Positions 7,709-14,595 of a stretch of 22,232 nt of DNA are shown one piece after another. The DNA is from an uncultured Blautia sp. Its GTDB lineage: Bacteria; Bacillota; Clostridia; Lachnospirales; Lachnospiraceae. The position numbers and the translations under genes are program-made. The stretch is taken from positions 1 to 22,232 of the forward strand of contig CABSEJ010000035.1 of NCBI GenBank assembly GCA_902476765.1. The letters run 5' to 3'. Positions within the stretch are counted from its first letter, which is position 1, and each line of letters starts with the position of its first letter. Below the pieces are notes generated by a model. That model was not told the DNA's origin and made no database searches. It saw only the letters and a program-made list of their open reading frames with translations.

Positions 7709-8104
7709 TCACACTTCCTCCGGACGTAAGGTTTTCACCCGGAAGAAAAAATAATATAAATGGCAGACCCAGACTACAGCCAGACAGATTCTGCCTGCCG
7801 GAACATTGCTCATCATGAAAAAACCTGCTGCCATGATAACCGTTACTGTTCCCACAATAGAAAGCTTGCTCTTCATACTCATGGATTTCTTTTGCACAAA
7901 GCTTTCTAAATGCCGCTTGTAAAGGCCTGTGCCCATAAACCAGTCATGAAGCCTTTTGGAACTTTTGGCAAAGCAAAAGACCGTGGCCAGGTAAAAAGGT
8001 ACTGTAGGAAGTATGGGCAGCAGAATTCCTATACTTCCCAGTCCCAGGCAAAGAAAGCCCAAGGCTATCCACAAAATACGAAATGGATTTTTTTTCTTCA
8101 TCAT
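7709..8104 (-). CDS. DUF454 (YbaN-family) small inner-membrane protein
   Basis: A 131-residue protein with about four hydrophobic segments: residues ~8-30 (GFLCLGLGSIGILLPILPTV), ~33-46, ~83-100 and ~107-122. The N-terminal GSIGILLPILPTVPFYLATVFCFAKSSKRLHDW is the typical DUF454/YbaN pattern. No enzymatic motif is visible, and the function of the family is not established. It lies between the FecE-type ATPase gene (35-base gap) and the CydD-like gene (19-base gap), which points to a role in haem handling. The start is the first of two adjacent ATGs, behind AGGAGAA. Confidence 0.85.
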   Translation of the reverse strand: MMKKKNPFRILWIALGFLCLGLGSIGILLPILPTVPFYLATVFCFAKSSKRLHDWFMGTGLYKRHLESFVQKKSMSMKSKLSIVGTVTVIMAAGFFMMSNVPAGRICLAVVWVCHLYYFFFRVKTLRPEEV

Positions 8105-8139
8105 CTATTCTCCTTTTTCAGCGTTGTAATTTTAATATC

Positions 8140-8925
8140 CTATACTGTCATAACAAATCTTCTGCCTCTGACAGACACTACATCCAGGGAAATTCCATAT
8201 AATTTCCGGATACACTCTTCATCCACAACCTCCTCCGGCACTCCCTGGACTGCTACCTTTCCTTCCTTTAGGCCGATAATCCGGTGGGAATAATGAATAG
8301 CCTGGTTCATATCATGCAGCACCATGATAATGGTAATACCATAATCCCGGTTCAGTTTTTGAATCAGCTGCAATATCTCAATCTGATACCGGATATCCAG
8401 ATAAGTAGTGGGTTCGTCCAGAAAAAGAATTCTGGTATTCTGAGCCAGGGCCATGGCTATCCAGACTCTCTGCCTCTGTCCCCCGGAAAGGCGGCTTATC
8501 TCCCTGTCCCTGTATTTTTCTACATTGGTAACTTCCATGGCCCATTGTATCAGCCTTTCGTCCTCATCGCTCCTGCTCTGCATCAGCTTCATATGAGGTG
8601 TCCGGCCAAAGGAAACCAGGCGTTCCACTGTGATGTCATCTGCTGAAGTATTGTACTGGTGTACAATAGAAACCCGTTTGGCAAAATCCTTTAATCCCAG
8701 GTTCTGGATATTCTTTCCATGAAGAAAGATATTCCCTTTTCCAGGATAGAGATTTTTCGTCATTAACTGAAAGAGCGTAGACTTTCCGCAGCCGTTAGCT
8801 CCCATAATAGTCGTAATCTTTCCCTCTTCAATAGTAAAGGATATATCCCGCAATACCTTGTTTTTTCCATAGGAAAAAGAAAGACCCCTGGCTTCCATAG
8901 CCGGTTTTTTCTTCTCATGCTCCAT
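8140..8925 (-). CDS. FecE-type ATPase of the haem importer
   Basis: A 261-residue ABC ATPase powering haem (or siderophore) import. Walker A GANGCGKST is at 42-50, Q-loop Gln90, signature LSGGQ at 146-150, Walker B ILFLDE at 166-171, and the switch His204 sits in VLHDMNQA. SFGRTPHM and VLHDMNQAIHYSHRI are usual in FecE/FhuC ATPases. It overlaps the permease gene by 11 bases, so the two are translationally coupled, with GAGGAGG about 10 bases before the ATG. The ligand is taken from the haem-binding neighbours; the ATPase itself does not identify it. Confidence 0.92.
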   Translation of the reverse strand: MEHEKKKPAMEARGLSFSYGKNKVLRDISFTIEEGKITTIMGANGCGKSTLFQLMTKNLYPGKGNIFLHGKNIQNLGLKDFAKRVSIVHQYNTSADDITVERLVSFGRTPHMKLMQSRSDEDERLIQWAMEVTNVEKYRDREISRLSGGQRQRVWIAMALAQNTRILFLDEPTTYLDIRYQIEILQLIQKLNRDYGITIIMVLHDMNQAIHYSHRIIGLKEGKVAVQGVPEEVVDEECIRKLYGISLDVVSVRGRRFVMTV

Positions 8926-9982
8926 ACTTTTTTGACCTCCTCAGTAAAATGATAAAGAAGGGACCGCCAATGACACTCATAATAATAGCGGCTGAAATTT
9001 CATAGGGTGGGGCTACCGTTCTTCCAATGGTGTCCGCAAGCAAAAAGGCAAAGGCTCCTGCCAGCATAGAAAAAGGTACCAAAGCTCTGTGGTCGCTGCC
9101 CACCAGAAGCCTTCCGATGTGTGGCACAATAAGACCCAGGAAGCTGATGGCTCCCGCCACGGCTGTGGAAATACTGGCTAAAAGTACAGCTATCAGGGAA
9201 ATAAAAATCCGCATAAGATTTACATTTACCCCCAGACCTCTGGCCGTTTTATCCTCCAGAGCCATAAGGTTGCACACACCGGAAAAGAAAAGAGCCAGCA
9301 CAAGGCCTGCCAGCACATAAGGCAGCAAGGTATACACATCATCCCAGGTTTTCTGGGTAATATTTCCTTCCACAATAGAAGCTACTCCCGAAGAATTTCC
9401 CCCTGTCATAGCGTTCAGTCCGTCGGAAAGTCCGGTAAACATAGCGCTTACTGCCACACCGGTAAGTATGATGCGCAGAGGGCTCAGTCCTCCCCTCCAG
9501 GACAGGCTGTATACCAGGAAAAAGGCCAGCACCCCTCCTGCAAAAGCGAAGAATGGGGTAAAAAGGTACAGCCCGGGCAAAAATGCCGTTACCAGCACAG
9601 CCGTAAAACTGGCCCCGCTGGAAATCCCGATGATTCCCGGATCCGCTAAAGGATTTTTCAGAACTGCCTGAAATAATACACCGGATACCGCCACCGCAGC
9701 TCCGGCGAAAAGAGAAATCACAATTCTGGGAAAACGTAAATCATAAATTGCCGCCACATTCTCTATCCGTTCTACAAACAATCCTCTGTACAGTTCTCCC
9801 ATGGACACTTTCAGACTGCCGATATTTACGGATGCAAAAATAAGGATAATCAGCAGTACCGACAAAACCAGAAAGGACAGGACTGCTCTTGCTTTTTTTC
9901 TGTTTTTCCGGCTCCTATCCTGCCCCTGAAGTTCTGAGAGCCCTATTTCTTTTCCGGAAATTTTCTGCTTTTCTTCACTCAT
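8915..9982 (-). CDS. FecCD-family permease of the haem importer
   Basis: A 355-residue polytopic permease of the FecCD/BtuC type. A charged N-terminal tail of about 30 residues precedes the first helix (~33-52). LRFPRIVISLFAGAAVAVSG and QAVLKNPLADPGIIGISSGA (about 83-125) are classic FecCD signatures, as are GAISFLGLIVPHIGRLL and DTIGRTVAPPYEI near the C-terminus. It probably works as a homodimer with the FecE-type ATPase. It starts 2 bases after the lipoprotein gene's stop, and its AGGAGG lies within that gene's last codons. The unusually charged N-terminal extension is the only oddity. Confidence 0.92.
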   Translation of the reverse strand: MSEEKQKISGKEIGLSELQGQDRSRKNRKKARAVLSFLVLSVLLIILIFASVNIGSLKVSMGELYRGLFVERIENVAAIYDLRFPRIVISLFAGAAVAVSGVLFQAVLKNPLADPGIIGISSGASFTAVLVTAFLPGLYLFTPFFAFAGGVLAFFLVYSLSWRGGLSPLRIILTGVAVSAMFTGLSDGLNAMTGGNSSGVASIVEGNITQKTWDDVYTLLPYVLAGLVLALFFSGVCNLMALEDKTARGLGVNVNLMRIFISLIAVLLASISTAVAGAISFLGLIVPHIGRLLVGSDHRALVPFSMLAGAFAFLLADTIGRTVAPPYEISAAIIMSVIGGPFFIILLRRSKKYGA

Positions 9983-9984
9983 TC

Positions 9985-11106
9985 CTAGTCCTCCTGCTTG
10001 GTAATTTCTTTTTGTGCAGCTTCATCTGTCTCCTGGGAGCCCTGACTATCCTCCGCCGCTCCAGCAGCTTTTTCACTGTTTTCTCTGGCCATTTCTTCAT
10101 CCTCTGCATTTTCCGGGTAAAGCATGGGCTGCAGTTCTTCCAATGCCTGGGGATAATTAAAGTTTGCACTCATGCCAAAATATTCATAGGTTAGGTCGTA
10201 GACTCTTCCTTCCTGAACCGCCTGAAAATGCTTCCAAATATCATTTGTGTCAAAATCCTCTTTGAACATTTCCACTACCTGGTCCGGCAGGGCGTGAGCT
10301 GCCCGCAGAATCACATCTGGTTCCTTGGTTTTCATATCCTCTGTATTTACAGTGAGAAATTCCTGGTCCGTGCCGCCGTACACATTTTCACCTCCGGCCA
10401 GCTCTACCAGGCTTCCTACATAAGAATTTTCCGTGGCAATGATATAACTTCCCGGAAGCCCCATCAGTATCAAGACCTGAGGAGATTCCTTCCCCTGGTT
10501 TTTATCTTTGTATTCCTCATAAAAATCTGTGAATTCCTCCACCAGCTTCTGAGCCTGGGTCTCCCTTTTGAAAATCTCTCCCAGTTCCTGAATGGATCGG
10601 TACATACCCTGGACGCTGCGCAGATTCAGAAAAGCCCAGTCCGTGTCAATAGCTTCATATTTAGGCTGCAAATCTGACTGCAGGCTGGAAGGACTTAATA
10701 TCCAGTCCGGAGACAGGGAAGCCACAATCTCCATGTCCGGACTCATAGCTGTTCCCACCTGTTCCGCATCCTGATACCGTTCCGGTATGGCGGAACCAGA
10801 GCTGGAACACACCCCTGCCAAATCCAACTCCAAATAATCGCATATCTGAGCTACCGCCGGAGAGGTGGCAATGATTCTGGGTTCTTCTCCCATGGCTGCA
10901 ACCTTTCCCTTCGCTGCCTCTACCGCTGCTTTTTCCTGTGGGTCTGTGATTTCCAAAAGAGTTTGAACACTGGCCTGGCCACTCTCTTCTGTATCTCCCC
11001 CTCCGCTTTGATCCACACATCCGCTGAAAGAGCCCCAGGACAAAGCTGCCAGAAGCAAAATACCTGTCAGCATCCTTCTTTCTTTCCCTTTTCTACATCT
11101 CGTCAT
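9985..11106 (-). CDS. isdE: Haem-binding lipoprotein of the ABC importer (IsdE/HtsA type)
   Basis: A 373-residue substrate-binding lipoprotein. A signal segment ends in SFSGC, with the predicted lipidated Cys at about residue 30. The mature part has the FecB fold: PRIIATSPAVAQICDYLEL, AMSPDMEIVASLSPDWIL, and DIWKHFQAVQEGRVYDL. Met121 (in AMSPDME) and His271 (in RAAHALPDQVVEMFK) sit where IsdE and HtsA carry their Met/His haem ligands. The last ~45 residues are acidic and low-complexity, an added tail. Three ATGs lie in a row; the GGAGG site is 2, 5 or 8 bases from them, so the third (11106) or second is favoured over 11112. The gene overlaps the stop of the Shp-like gene. It should receive haem from the Shp-like protein. 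Confidence 0.88.
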   Translation of the reverse strand: MTRCRKGKERRMLTGILLLAALSWGSFSGCVDQSGGGDTEESGQASVQTLLEITDPQEKAAVEAAKGKVAAMGEEPRIIATSPAVAQICDYLELDLAGVCSSSGSAIPERYQDAEQVGTAMSPDMEIVASLSPDWILSPSSLQSDLQPKYEAIDTDWAFLNLRSVQGMYRSIQELGEIFKRETQAQKLVEEFTDFYEEYKDKNQGKESPQVLILMGLPGSYIIATENSYVGSLVELAGGENVYGGTDQEFLTVNTEDMKTKEPDVILRAAHALPDQVVEMFKEDFDTNDIWKHFQAVQEGRVYDLTYEYFGMSANFNYPQALEELQPMLYPENAEDEEMARENSEKAAGAAEDSQGSQETDEAAQKEITKQED

Positions 11107-11108
11107 CA

Positions 11109-12140
11109 TCATATCCTCCGCCCCATCTGCGCCAGTTTCTTCGGAAGAAATACTGCCGTTCCCATGAGAATCAGTCCGGATACCGTCACGGCAGCAGCTA
11201 TGGCTGCTGCACTGCTGCTTTGTACCTGCCCGTTGCTTTCCCGGCTCTCTTCTGTTTCCGTAGACAGGCTCAGTCCCTGGGCCTGGTTCAGCTCTGTATC
11301 CTCCCCAGATAGGGTTTCTGTCTCTCCGGAAGAATCCGCAGGGTCCTGGATAGTATTTTCCAGCTTCGTCACTTCTTGGGTACTCTCTTGGCTTTCCTCT
11401 TCGCTGCTTTGGGAAGCTCCCTCCGGTGCTGAAGCAGAAGCAGAAAGACCAGAAGAAGACAGTGTACCTCCGGAGCTTCCTGAAGATGCAGTCTGGGAGG
11501 AACCGGAAGATGTGGTGTTCTGGCTGCCGTCTGTAGTACCCTGACTGGTGCCTGTACCGCTGTTTTCTTCTGTGCCTGAGGCAGTGGTTACTATGGTGGC
11601 ATTCATATCTGTGTTATTTCCCACTGTAAAATCACTTGGATACAAGTAAAAAACAACATCCCTGCCCATGGATTCCACATACATGGCTCCTCTTACCACA
11701 CAATTTTCACTAGGCACCTGAATACAAATATCATTGGTGGTTCCGCTGCTGTCTGTTCCTTCTCCGGTAACTCCCAGAGCCGGAGTAGCCCATCCTGTGT
11801 CTCCCACATTCTGCACCCAAAAGCTGTGTCCTGAAGTGTAACTCATCAGGCTCATGCGTATGGTAAGGTAATATTCACCGCTATCAGTCAATTCTAAAAT
11901 ACCTGTGGGATACACGGCTCCCTCTACCATTCCCTGTCCTGTGGCATAAGAAGCCTCTCCTCCCGAATCTTCAATCTCTCCTGTCACCGGATGCCGGTAG
12001 CAGGGGTGAATGATACAGGTATAGACCATACCGCTGGCTGCCTGTACCAGAACAGCAGGAAAGCCTGCCCCTATAAAAAGGGCAAGGATGATTCCTGCAA
12101 CTCGGGTCAGAAAGCCCTGTTTTCTTTTCTTTGCTTTCAT
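11109..12140 (-). CDS. Shp-like haem-binding surface protein with C-terminal membrane anchor
   Basis: A 343-residue exported protein. A signal peptide (about 1-35, ending VQAAS) precedes a haem-binding Shp-type domain (about 37-185): VYTCIIHPCYRHPVTGEIED, GQGMVEGA, YYLTIRMSLMSYTSGHSFWVQ, and MGRDVVFYLYPSDF. A long Ser/Thr/Glu-rich linker (about 186-310) then leads to one membrane helix and a basic KK...RR tail. No LPXTG motif is seen, so anchoring is through the membrane. Met71 and Met158 are 87 residues apart, the same distance as the two axial Met ligands reported for streptococcal Shp (66 and 153). Shp passes haem to HtsA, matching the lipoprotein gene next door. An upstream GTG at 12173 is in frame, but the ATG at 12140 has GGAAGG ahead and begins a proper signal peptide. 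Confidence 0.82.
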   Translation of the reverse strand: MKAKKRKQGFLTRVAGIILALFIGAGFPAVLVQAASGMVYTCIIHPCYRHPVTGEIEDSGGEASYATGQGMVEGAVYPTGILELTDSGEYYLTIRMSLMSYTSGHSFWVQNVGDTGWATPALGVTGEGTDSSGTTNDICIQVPSENCVVRGAMYVESMGRDVVFYLYPSDFTVGNNTDMNATIVTTASGTEENSGTGTSQGTTDGSQNTTSSGSSQTASSGSSGGTLSSSGLSASASAPEGASQSSEEESQESTQEVTKLENTIQDPADSSGETETLSGEDTELNQAQGLSLSTETEESRESNGQVQSSSAAAIAAAVTVSGLILMGTAVFLPKKLAQMGRRI

Positions 12141-12231
12141 CTTTCCTTCCTTTCTTCCTTCAAAAATTTCCACTATATGGCTGCCGCTTTTTTGTTTCCT
12201 CTATCCTCGCCTTCAATGTACAAGGGGCTAA

Positions 12232-12350
12232 ACGGTGGGAACGGCTGAATATGCATTTCTGCTGCGTTACTTTCATCGGCGTACCTCCAGTACCTCTCAT
12301 TTAAGTGCCTTGCAGAAATGCATACTTAGCTCCTTCCGACTCTTCGACCT
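12232..12350. repeat. Long imperfect inverted repeat in the haem-operon leader
   Basis: TATGCATTTCTGC (12250-12262) is matched perfectly by its complement at 12312-12324. The pairing continues outward with a few mismatches to about 12232 and 12350, giving arms near 25-30 bases. The loop contains GTAC-CTCCA-GTAC. It resembles palindromic intergenic repeats I associate with Lachnospiraceae genomes, but that is recollection. In the transcript it would fold into a large hairpin. Confidence 0.7.
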
Positions 12351-12381
12351 CTGCCATCAGGGAATTTTGGATTAAATACAA

Positions 12382-12406
12382 TTAGCATAGGCTTGCTTTA
12401 GTTAGT
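12382..12406 (-). promoter_or_regulatory. Candidate DtxR-family iron box in front of the haem operon
   Basis: The + strand reads TTAGCATAGGCTTGC, matching the left side of the DtxR/IdeR consensus TTAGGTTAGGCTAACCTAA at TTAG and TAGGCT; the right half is weak. It sits about 20-45 bases downstream of the -10, where a bound repressor would block transcription. MtsR, a DtxR-family protein, controls the streptococcal hts haem genes, so this regulator type is plausible. Confidence 0.45.
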
Positions 12407-12426
12407 TGTAACTATCTTCCATATGT

Positions 12427-12456
12427 TATATACCATACTTATTTCTTTCTTGTCAA
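12427..12456 (-). promoter_or_regulatory. Promoter of the haem-acquisition operon
   Basis: On the minus strand, TTGACA (12451-12456), an 18-base spacer and TATATA (12427-12432) preceded by TGG form a strong extended -10 promoter. It is the only good candidate between the ABC importer terminator and the Shp-like gene. Confidence 0.7.
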
Positions 12457-12500
12457 TCTTTTCCAAGAAATTAAGCTTCTTCTCCTGATTTTCCACCCAT

Positions 12501-12567
12501 AAAAAGCTGCCCCGTAAAATCCCAAAGGAAAGAATCTTTTTCTTTCCCGGATTTCACGGAGCAGCCT
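12501..12567 (-). terminator. Terminator of the ABC importer operon
   Basis: The minus strand has GCTGCTCCGTGAAATCC (12549-12565) pairing with few mismatches to 12506-12522, a second nested GGAAAGA/TCTTTCC stem, and then TTTTTAT (12499-12505). It begins 23 bases after the ATPase stop. Confidence 0.88.
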
Positions 12568-12588
12568 CCGAATTTGTCATATAAAAGT

Positions 12589-13392
12589 TTATGCCAGCAT
12601 CATTCTGTCATTGGCGAATTCGCCGCCGCTGGCCTCTTCAAATTTCATCAGCAGGTCAGACACATGAAGCTTTTTCTTCTCTTCCCCGGCCACGTCATAG
12701 ATAATTCTGCCCTCATGCATCATAATCAGACGATTTCCATGGGCAATAGCATCTTTCATATTGTGGGTAACCATCATAGCTGTAAGATTGTATTCCTGGA
12801 TTACTTTGTCTGAAATCTCCAGCACCTTTGCCGCTGTCTTAGGATCCAGTGCAGCAGTATGCTCATCCAGAAGAAGCAGCTTAGGTTTCTTCATGGCTGC
12901 CATCAACAGGGTAATAGCCTGACGCTGGCCTCCTGACAGTAATCCTACCTTCGTGCTGAGACGTTCTTCCAAGCCCAGGTTCAGTTCTTTTAAATGGGTC
13001 TTGTAGTTTTCCCTTTCTTTTCTGGAAATGCCCCAGCCAAGACCTCGCCTCTCTCCTCTTCTGGCGGCAATAGCCATATTTTCCTCAATAGACATAGTGG
13101 CTGCTGTGCCAATCATCGGATCCTGGAATACTCTTCCCAGGTGTACGGCCCGTTTATGCTCCGGCAGTTTGGTAATATCCACACCGTCAACAATGATTTT
13201 TCCCTGGTCAATAGGCCATACCCCTGCAATAGCGTTCAGGGTGGTAGATTTTCCGGCCCCGTTTCCGCCGATAATCGTAACAAAATCACCGGGATTCAGA
13301 TTCAGGTTCACGCCGTTTAAAGCCACCTTTTCATTGATAGTCCCTATATTAAAGGTTTTATGCACATCCTGTATTTCCAACATATATCCCAT
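12589..13392 (-). CDS. ATPase of a PF04392/TrpXYZ-type ABC importer
   Basis: A 267-residue ABC ATPase. Walker A GGNGAGKST is at 42-50, Q-loop Gln89, signature LSGGQ at 151-155, and Walker B LLLLDE at 171-176 runs on as HTAALDP, a variant usual in ATPases paired with PF04392 lipoproteins. The switch His is in MVTHNMKDA. The gene shares one base with the permease stop (TAATG), and AAGGAGG lies 11 bases ahead. It powers uptake of the ligand bound by the lipoprotein at 14596-15654. In streptococci such systems import tryptophan or related amino acids; the ligand here is not shown by sequence. Confidence 0.9.
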   Translation of the reverse strand: MGYMLEIQDVHKTFNIGTINEKVALNGVNLNLNPGDFVTIIGGNGAGKSTTLNAIAGVWPIDQGKIIVDGVDITKLPEHKRAVHLGRVFQDPMIGTAATMSIEENMAIAARRGERRGLGWGISRKERENYKTHLKELNLGLEERLSTKVGLLSGGQRQAITLLMAAMKKPKLLLLDEHTAALDPKTAAKVLEISDKVIQEYNLTAMMVTHNMKDAIAHGNRLIMMHEGRIIYDVAGEEKKKLHVSDLLMKFEEASGGEFANDRMMLA

Positions 13393-14339
13393 TATTTTGC
13401 CATCCTCCTTCTCACCATATATCTGTCCTTCAGATAAGGCACAGCCAAAAAGCAGGTTACGACCAGAGCAGAGAATAACTTCATATAGTTTGAGTCAACG
13501 CCGAACCACATAACCAGCGCATAGGCAATAAAATATAAAATTGCTCCTACAAAAACAGCTGCCAGAGTATAGGCAAATGCAATCTTTTTTCCCGCACACA
13601 GCTTGCCAAAGATAACCTCGCTGATAATCACTGCAGCCAGTCCGATAACAATAGCTCCCCGTCCTGCATTTACATCAGCCGCTCCCTGGAACTGAGCGTA
13701 TACACCGCCACATAAGCCTACCAGACCGTTGGAAATCATAAGGGCAATCACCTTAGTGAAATTAGTGTTGATTCCCTGAGCCCTGGCCATCTGAGGATTG
13801 CAGCCTGTAGCACGGATGGAGGCCCCCAGTTCAGTACCGAAAAGCCAGTAAATAATGGCCACTAAAACCAGGCATCCCACAATCAGTTTCAAAAACAACA
13901 GATAGCTGCCGCTGCCGGTAAGAGAACGGGAGGAAACCACCAGACTGTTCTGGGCTGCAATTCCCACACTCTGGTTGGATTTTCCCATGATTCCCAGATT
14001 CACAGAATATAAAGAAACCTGGGTCAAAATACTGGCCAGGATTCCCGGTATTCCTAAGGCTGTATGAAGGATTCCTGTAACAAAGCCAGCCGCCATACCT
14101 GCCAAAAAGGCAAAGACCAGAGAAAGGGCCGGATTCATCCCACCCTGTATCAGCATAATAGCCACCGCCCCGCCTGTAGCCAAAGAGCCGTCTACCGTCA
14201 AATCTGCAAAATCTAAAATCCGATAGGTAATGTAAACTCCCAGAGCCATGATTCCCCAAATCAGTCCCTGGGCTATATTTCCCGGAAGTCCTCTTATTAA
14301 ACTCATGGGGTCCAGCGCCGCCATTGTTGTTATTATCAT
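13392..14339 (-). CDS. Permease of a PF04392/TrpXYZ-type ABC importer
   Basis: A 315-residue membrane protein with about 8-9 helices, of the branched-chain-amino-acid-type permease fold (BPD_transp_2). GLIWGIMALGVYITYRIL, FADLTVDGSLATGGAV and ELGASIRATGCNPQMARAQG are characteristic of permeases that pair with PF04392 lipoproteins. The chosen start has GAGAGGA about 10 bases ahead. Later in-frame ATGs at residue 6 or 12 are possible, and residue 12 (MSLIRGLPGNIAQG) is a common family start. A 256-base gap full of hairpins separates it from the upstream lipoprotein gene, unusual within a three-gene operon. Confidence 0.88.
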   Translation of the reverse strand: MIITTMAALDPMSLIRGLPGNIAQGLIWGIMALGVYITYRILDFADLTVDGSLATGGAVAIMLIQGGMNPALSLVFAFLAGMAAGFVTGILHTALGIPGILASILTQVSLYSVNLGIMGKSNQSVGIAAQNSLVVSSRSLTGSGSYLLFLKLIVGCLVLVAIIYWLFGTELGASIRATGCNPQMARAQGINTNFTKVIALMISNGLVGLCGGVYAQFQGAADVNAGRGAIVIGLAAVIISEVIFGKLCAGKKIAFAYTLAAVFVGAILYFIAYALVMWFGVDSNYMKLFSALVVTCFLAVPYLKDRYMVRRRMAK

Positions 14340-14385
14340 ATTTGTCCATTCCTCTCTTTCTCTGCGAAATCTTTTATCTGAAAAG

Positions 14386-14406
14386 GAATCCTGTTTTGCA
14401 GGATTC
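14386..14406 (-). terminator. Attenuator-like hairpin just before the permease gene
   Basis: GAATCCTG (14386-14393) pairs perfectly with CAGGATTC (14399-14406) across a 5-base loop. On the minus strand it is followed by CTTTTC. It lies about 47 bases before the permease start and could stop part of the transcription coming from the lipoprotein gene. Confidence 0.55.
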
Positions 14407-14474
14407 TCCGCCTGGGTTGGAGCGCTTTAGCGACATAGCTCCTCTCCGCTGCAGTGCGCTCCTGCCCGGAGGGC

Positions 14475-14521
14475 TTTTTGTTCTATAGGAAATTCAGAAG
14501 AATTTCTTATAGAACGAAAAA
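14475..14521. repeat. Long near-perfect palindrome between lipoprotein and permease genes
   Basis: TTCTATAGGAAATTC (14481-14495) and GAATTTCTTATAGAA (14500-14514) pair with a single mismatch around an AGAA loop. The stem extends outward through T/A-rich flanks to about 21 pairs. Together with the GGAGCGC...GCGCTCC pair to its left, it looks like a structured intergenic repeat of a dispersed family. Confidence 0.7.
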
Positions 14522-14568
14522 CGCACAGCAGACTGCTGCCTTGGTTTCCCGTAAGCAGCAGTCCTGAT
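14522..14568 (-). terminator. Terminator or attenuator after the lipoprotein gene
   Basis: GACTGCTGC (14531-14539) pairs perfectly with GCAGCAGTC (14555-14563). On the minus strand GTGCGTTTTTC follows. It lies about 30 bases after the lipoprotein stop. Partial termination here would give more lipoprotein than permease and ATPase, a common pattern for importers. Confidence 0.65.
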
Positions 14569-14595
14569 TCTTTATTCCGCTCTATTTATTTTTCC

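Larger units (their letters stand above)
12141..12588. other. Gene-free stretch: haem-operon leader, promoter and terminator
   Basis: This region holds a leader of about 280 bases for the haem operon with a long inverted repeat (12232-12350). It also holds the promoter (12427-12456), an iron-box-like site just downstream of it, and the terminator of the upstream ABC importer operon (12501-12567). A 46-codon frame inside the leader (MRGTGGTP...) looks like chance. Confidence 0.7.

Noticed and set aside
10963..11544. A Ser/Pro-rich 193-codon + strand frame
   Set aside because: It mirrors the low-complexity Ser/Thr/Glu linker of the Shp-like protein on the other strand.
12160..12300. A possible 46-codon gene (MRGTGGTPMKV...) in the haem-operon leader on the minus strand
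   Set aside because: It has no clear ribosome site, and its first half falls within the inverted repeat, so its sequence reflects the palindrome.
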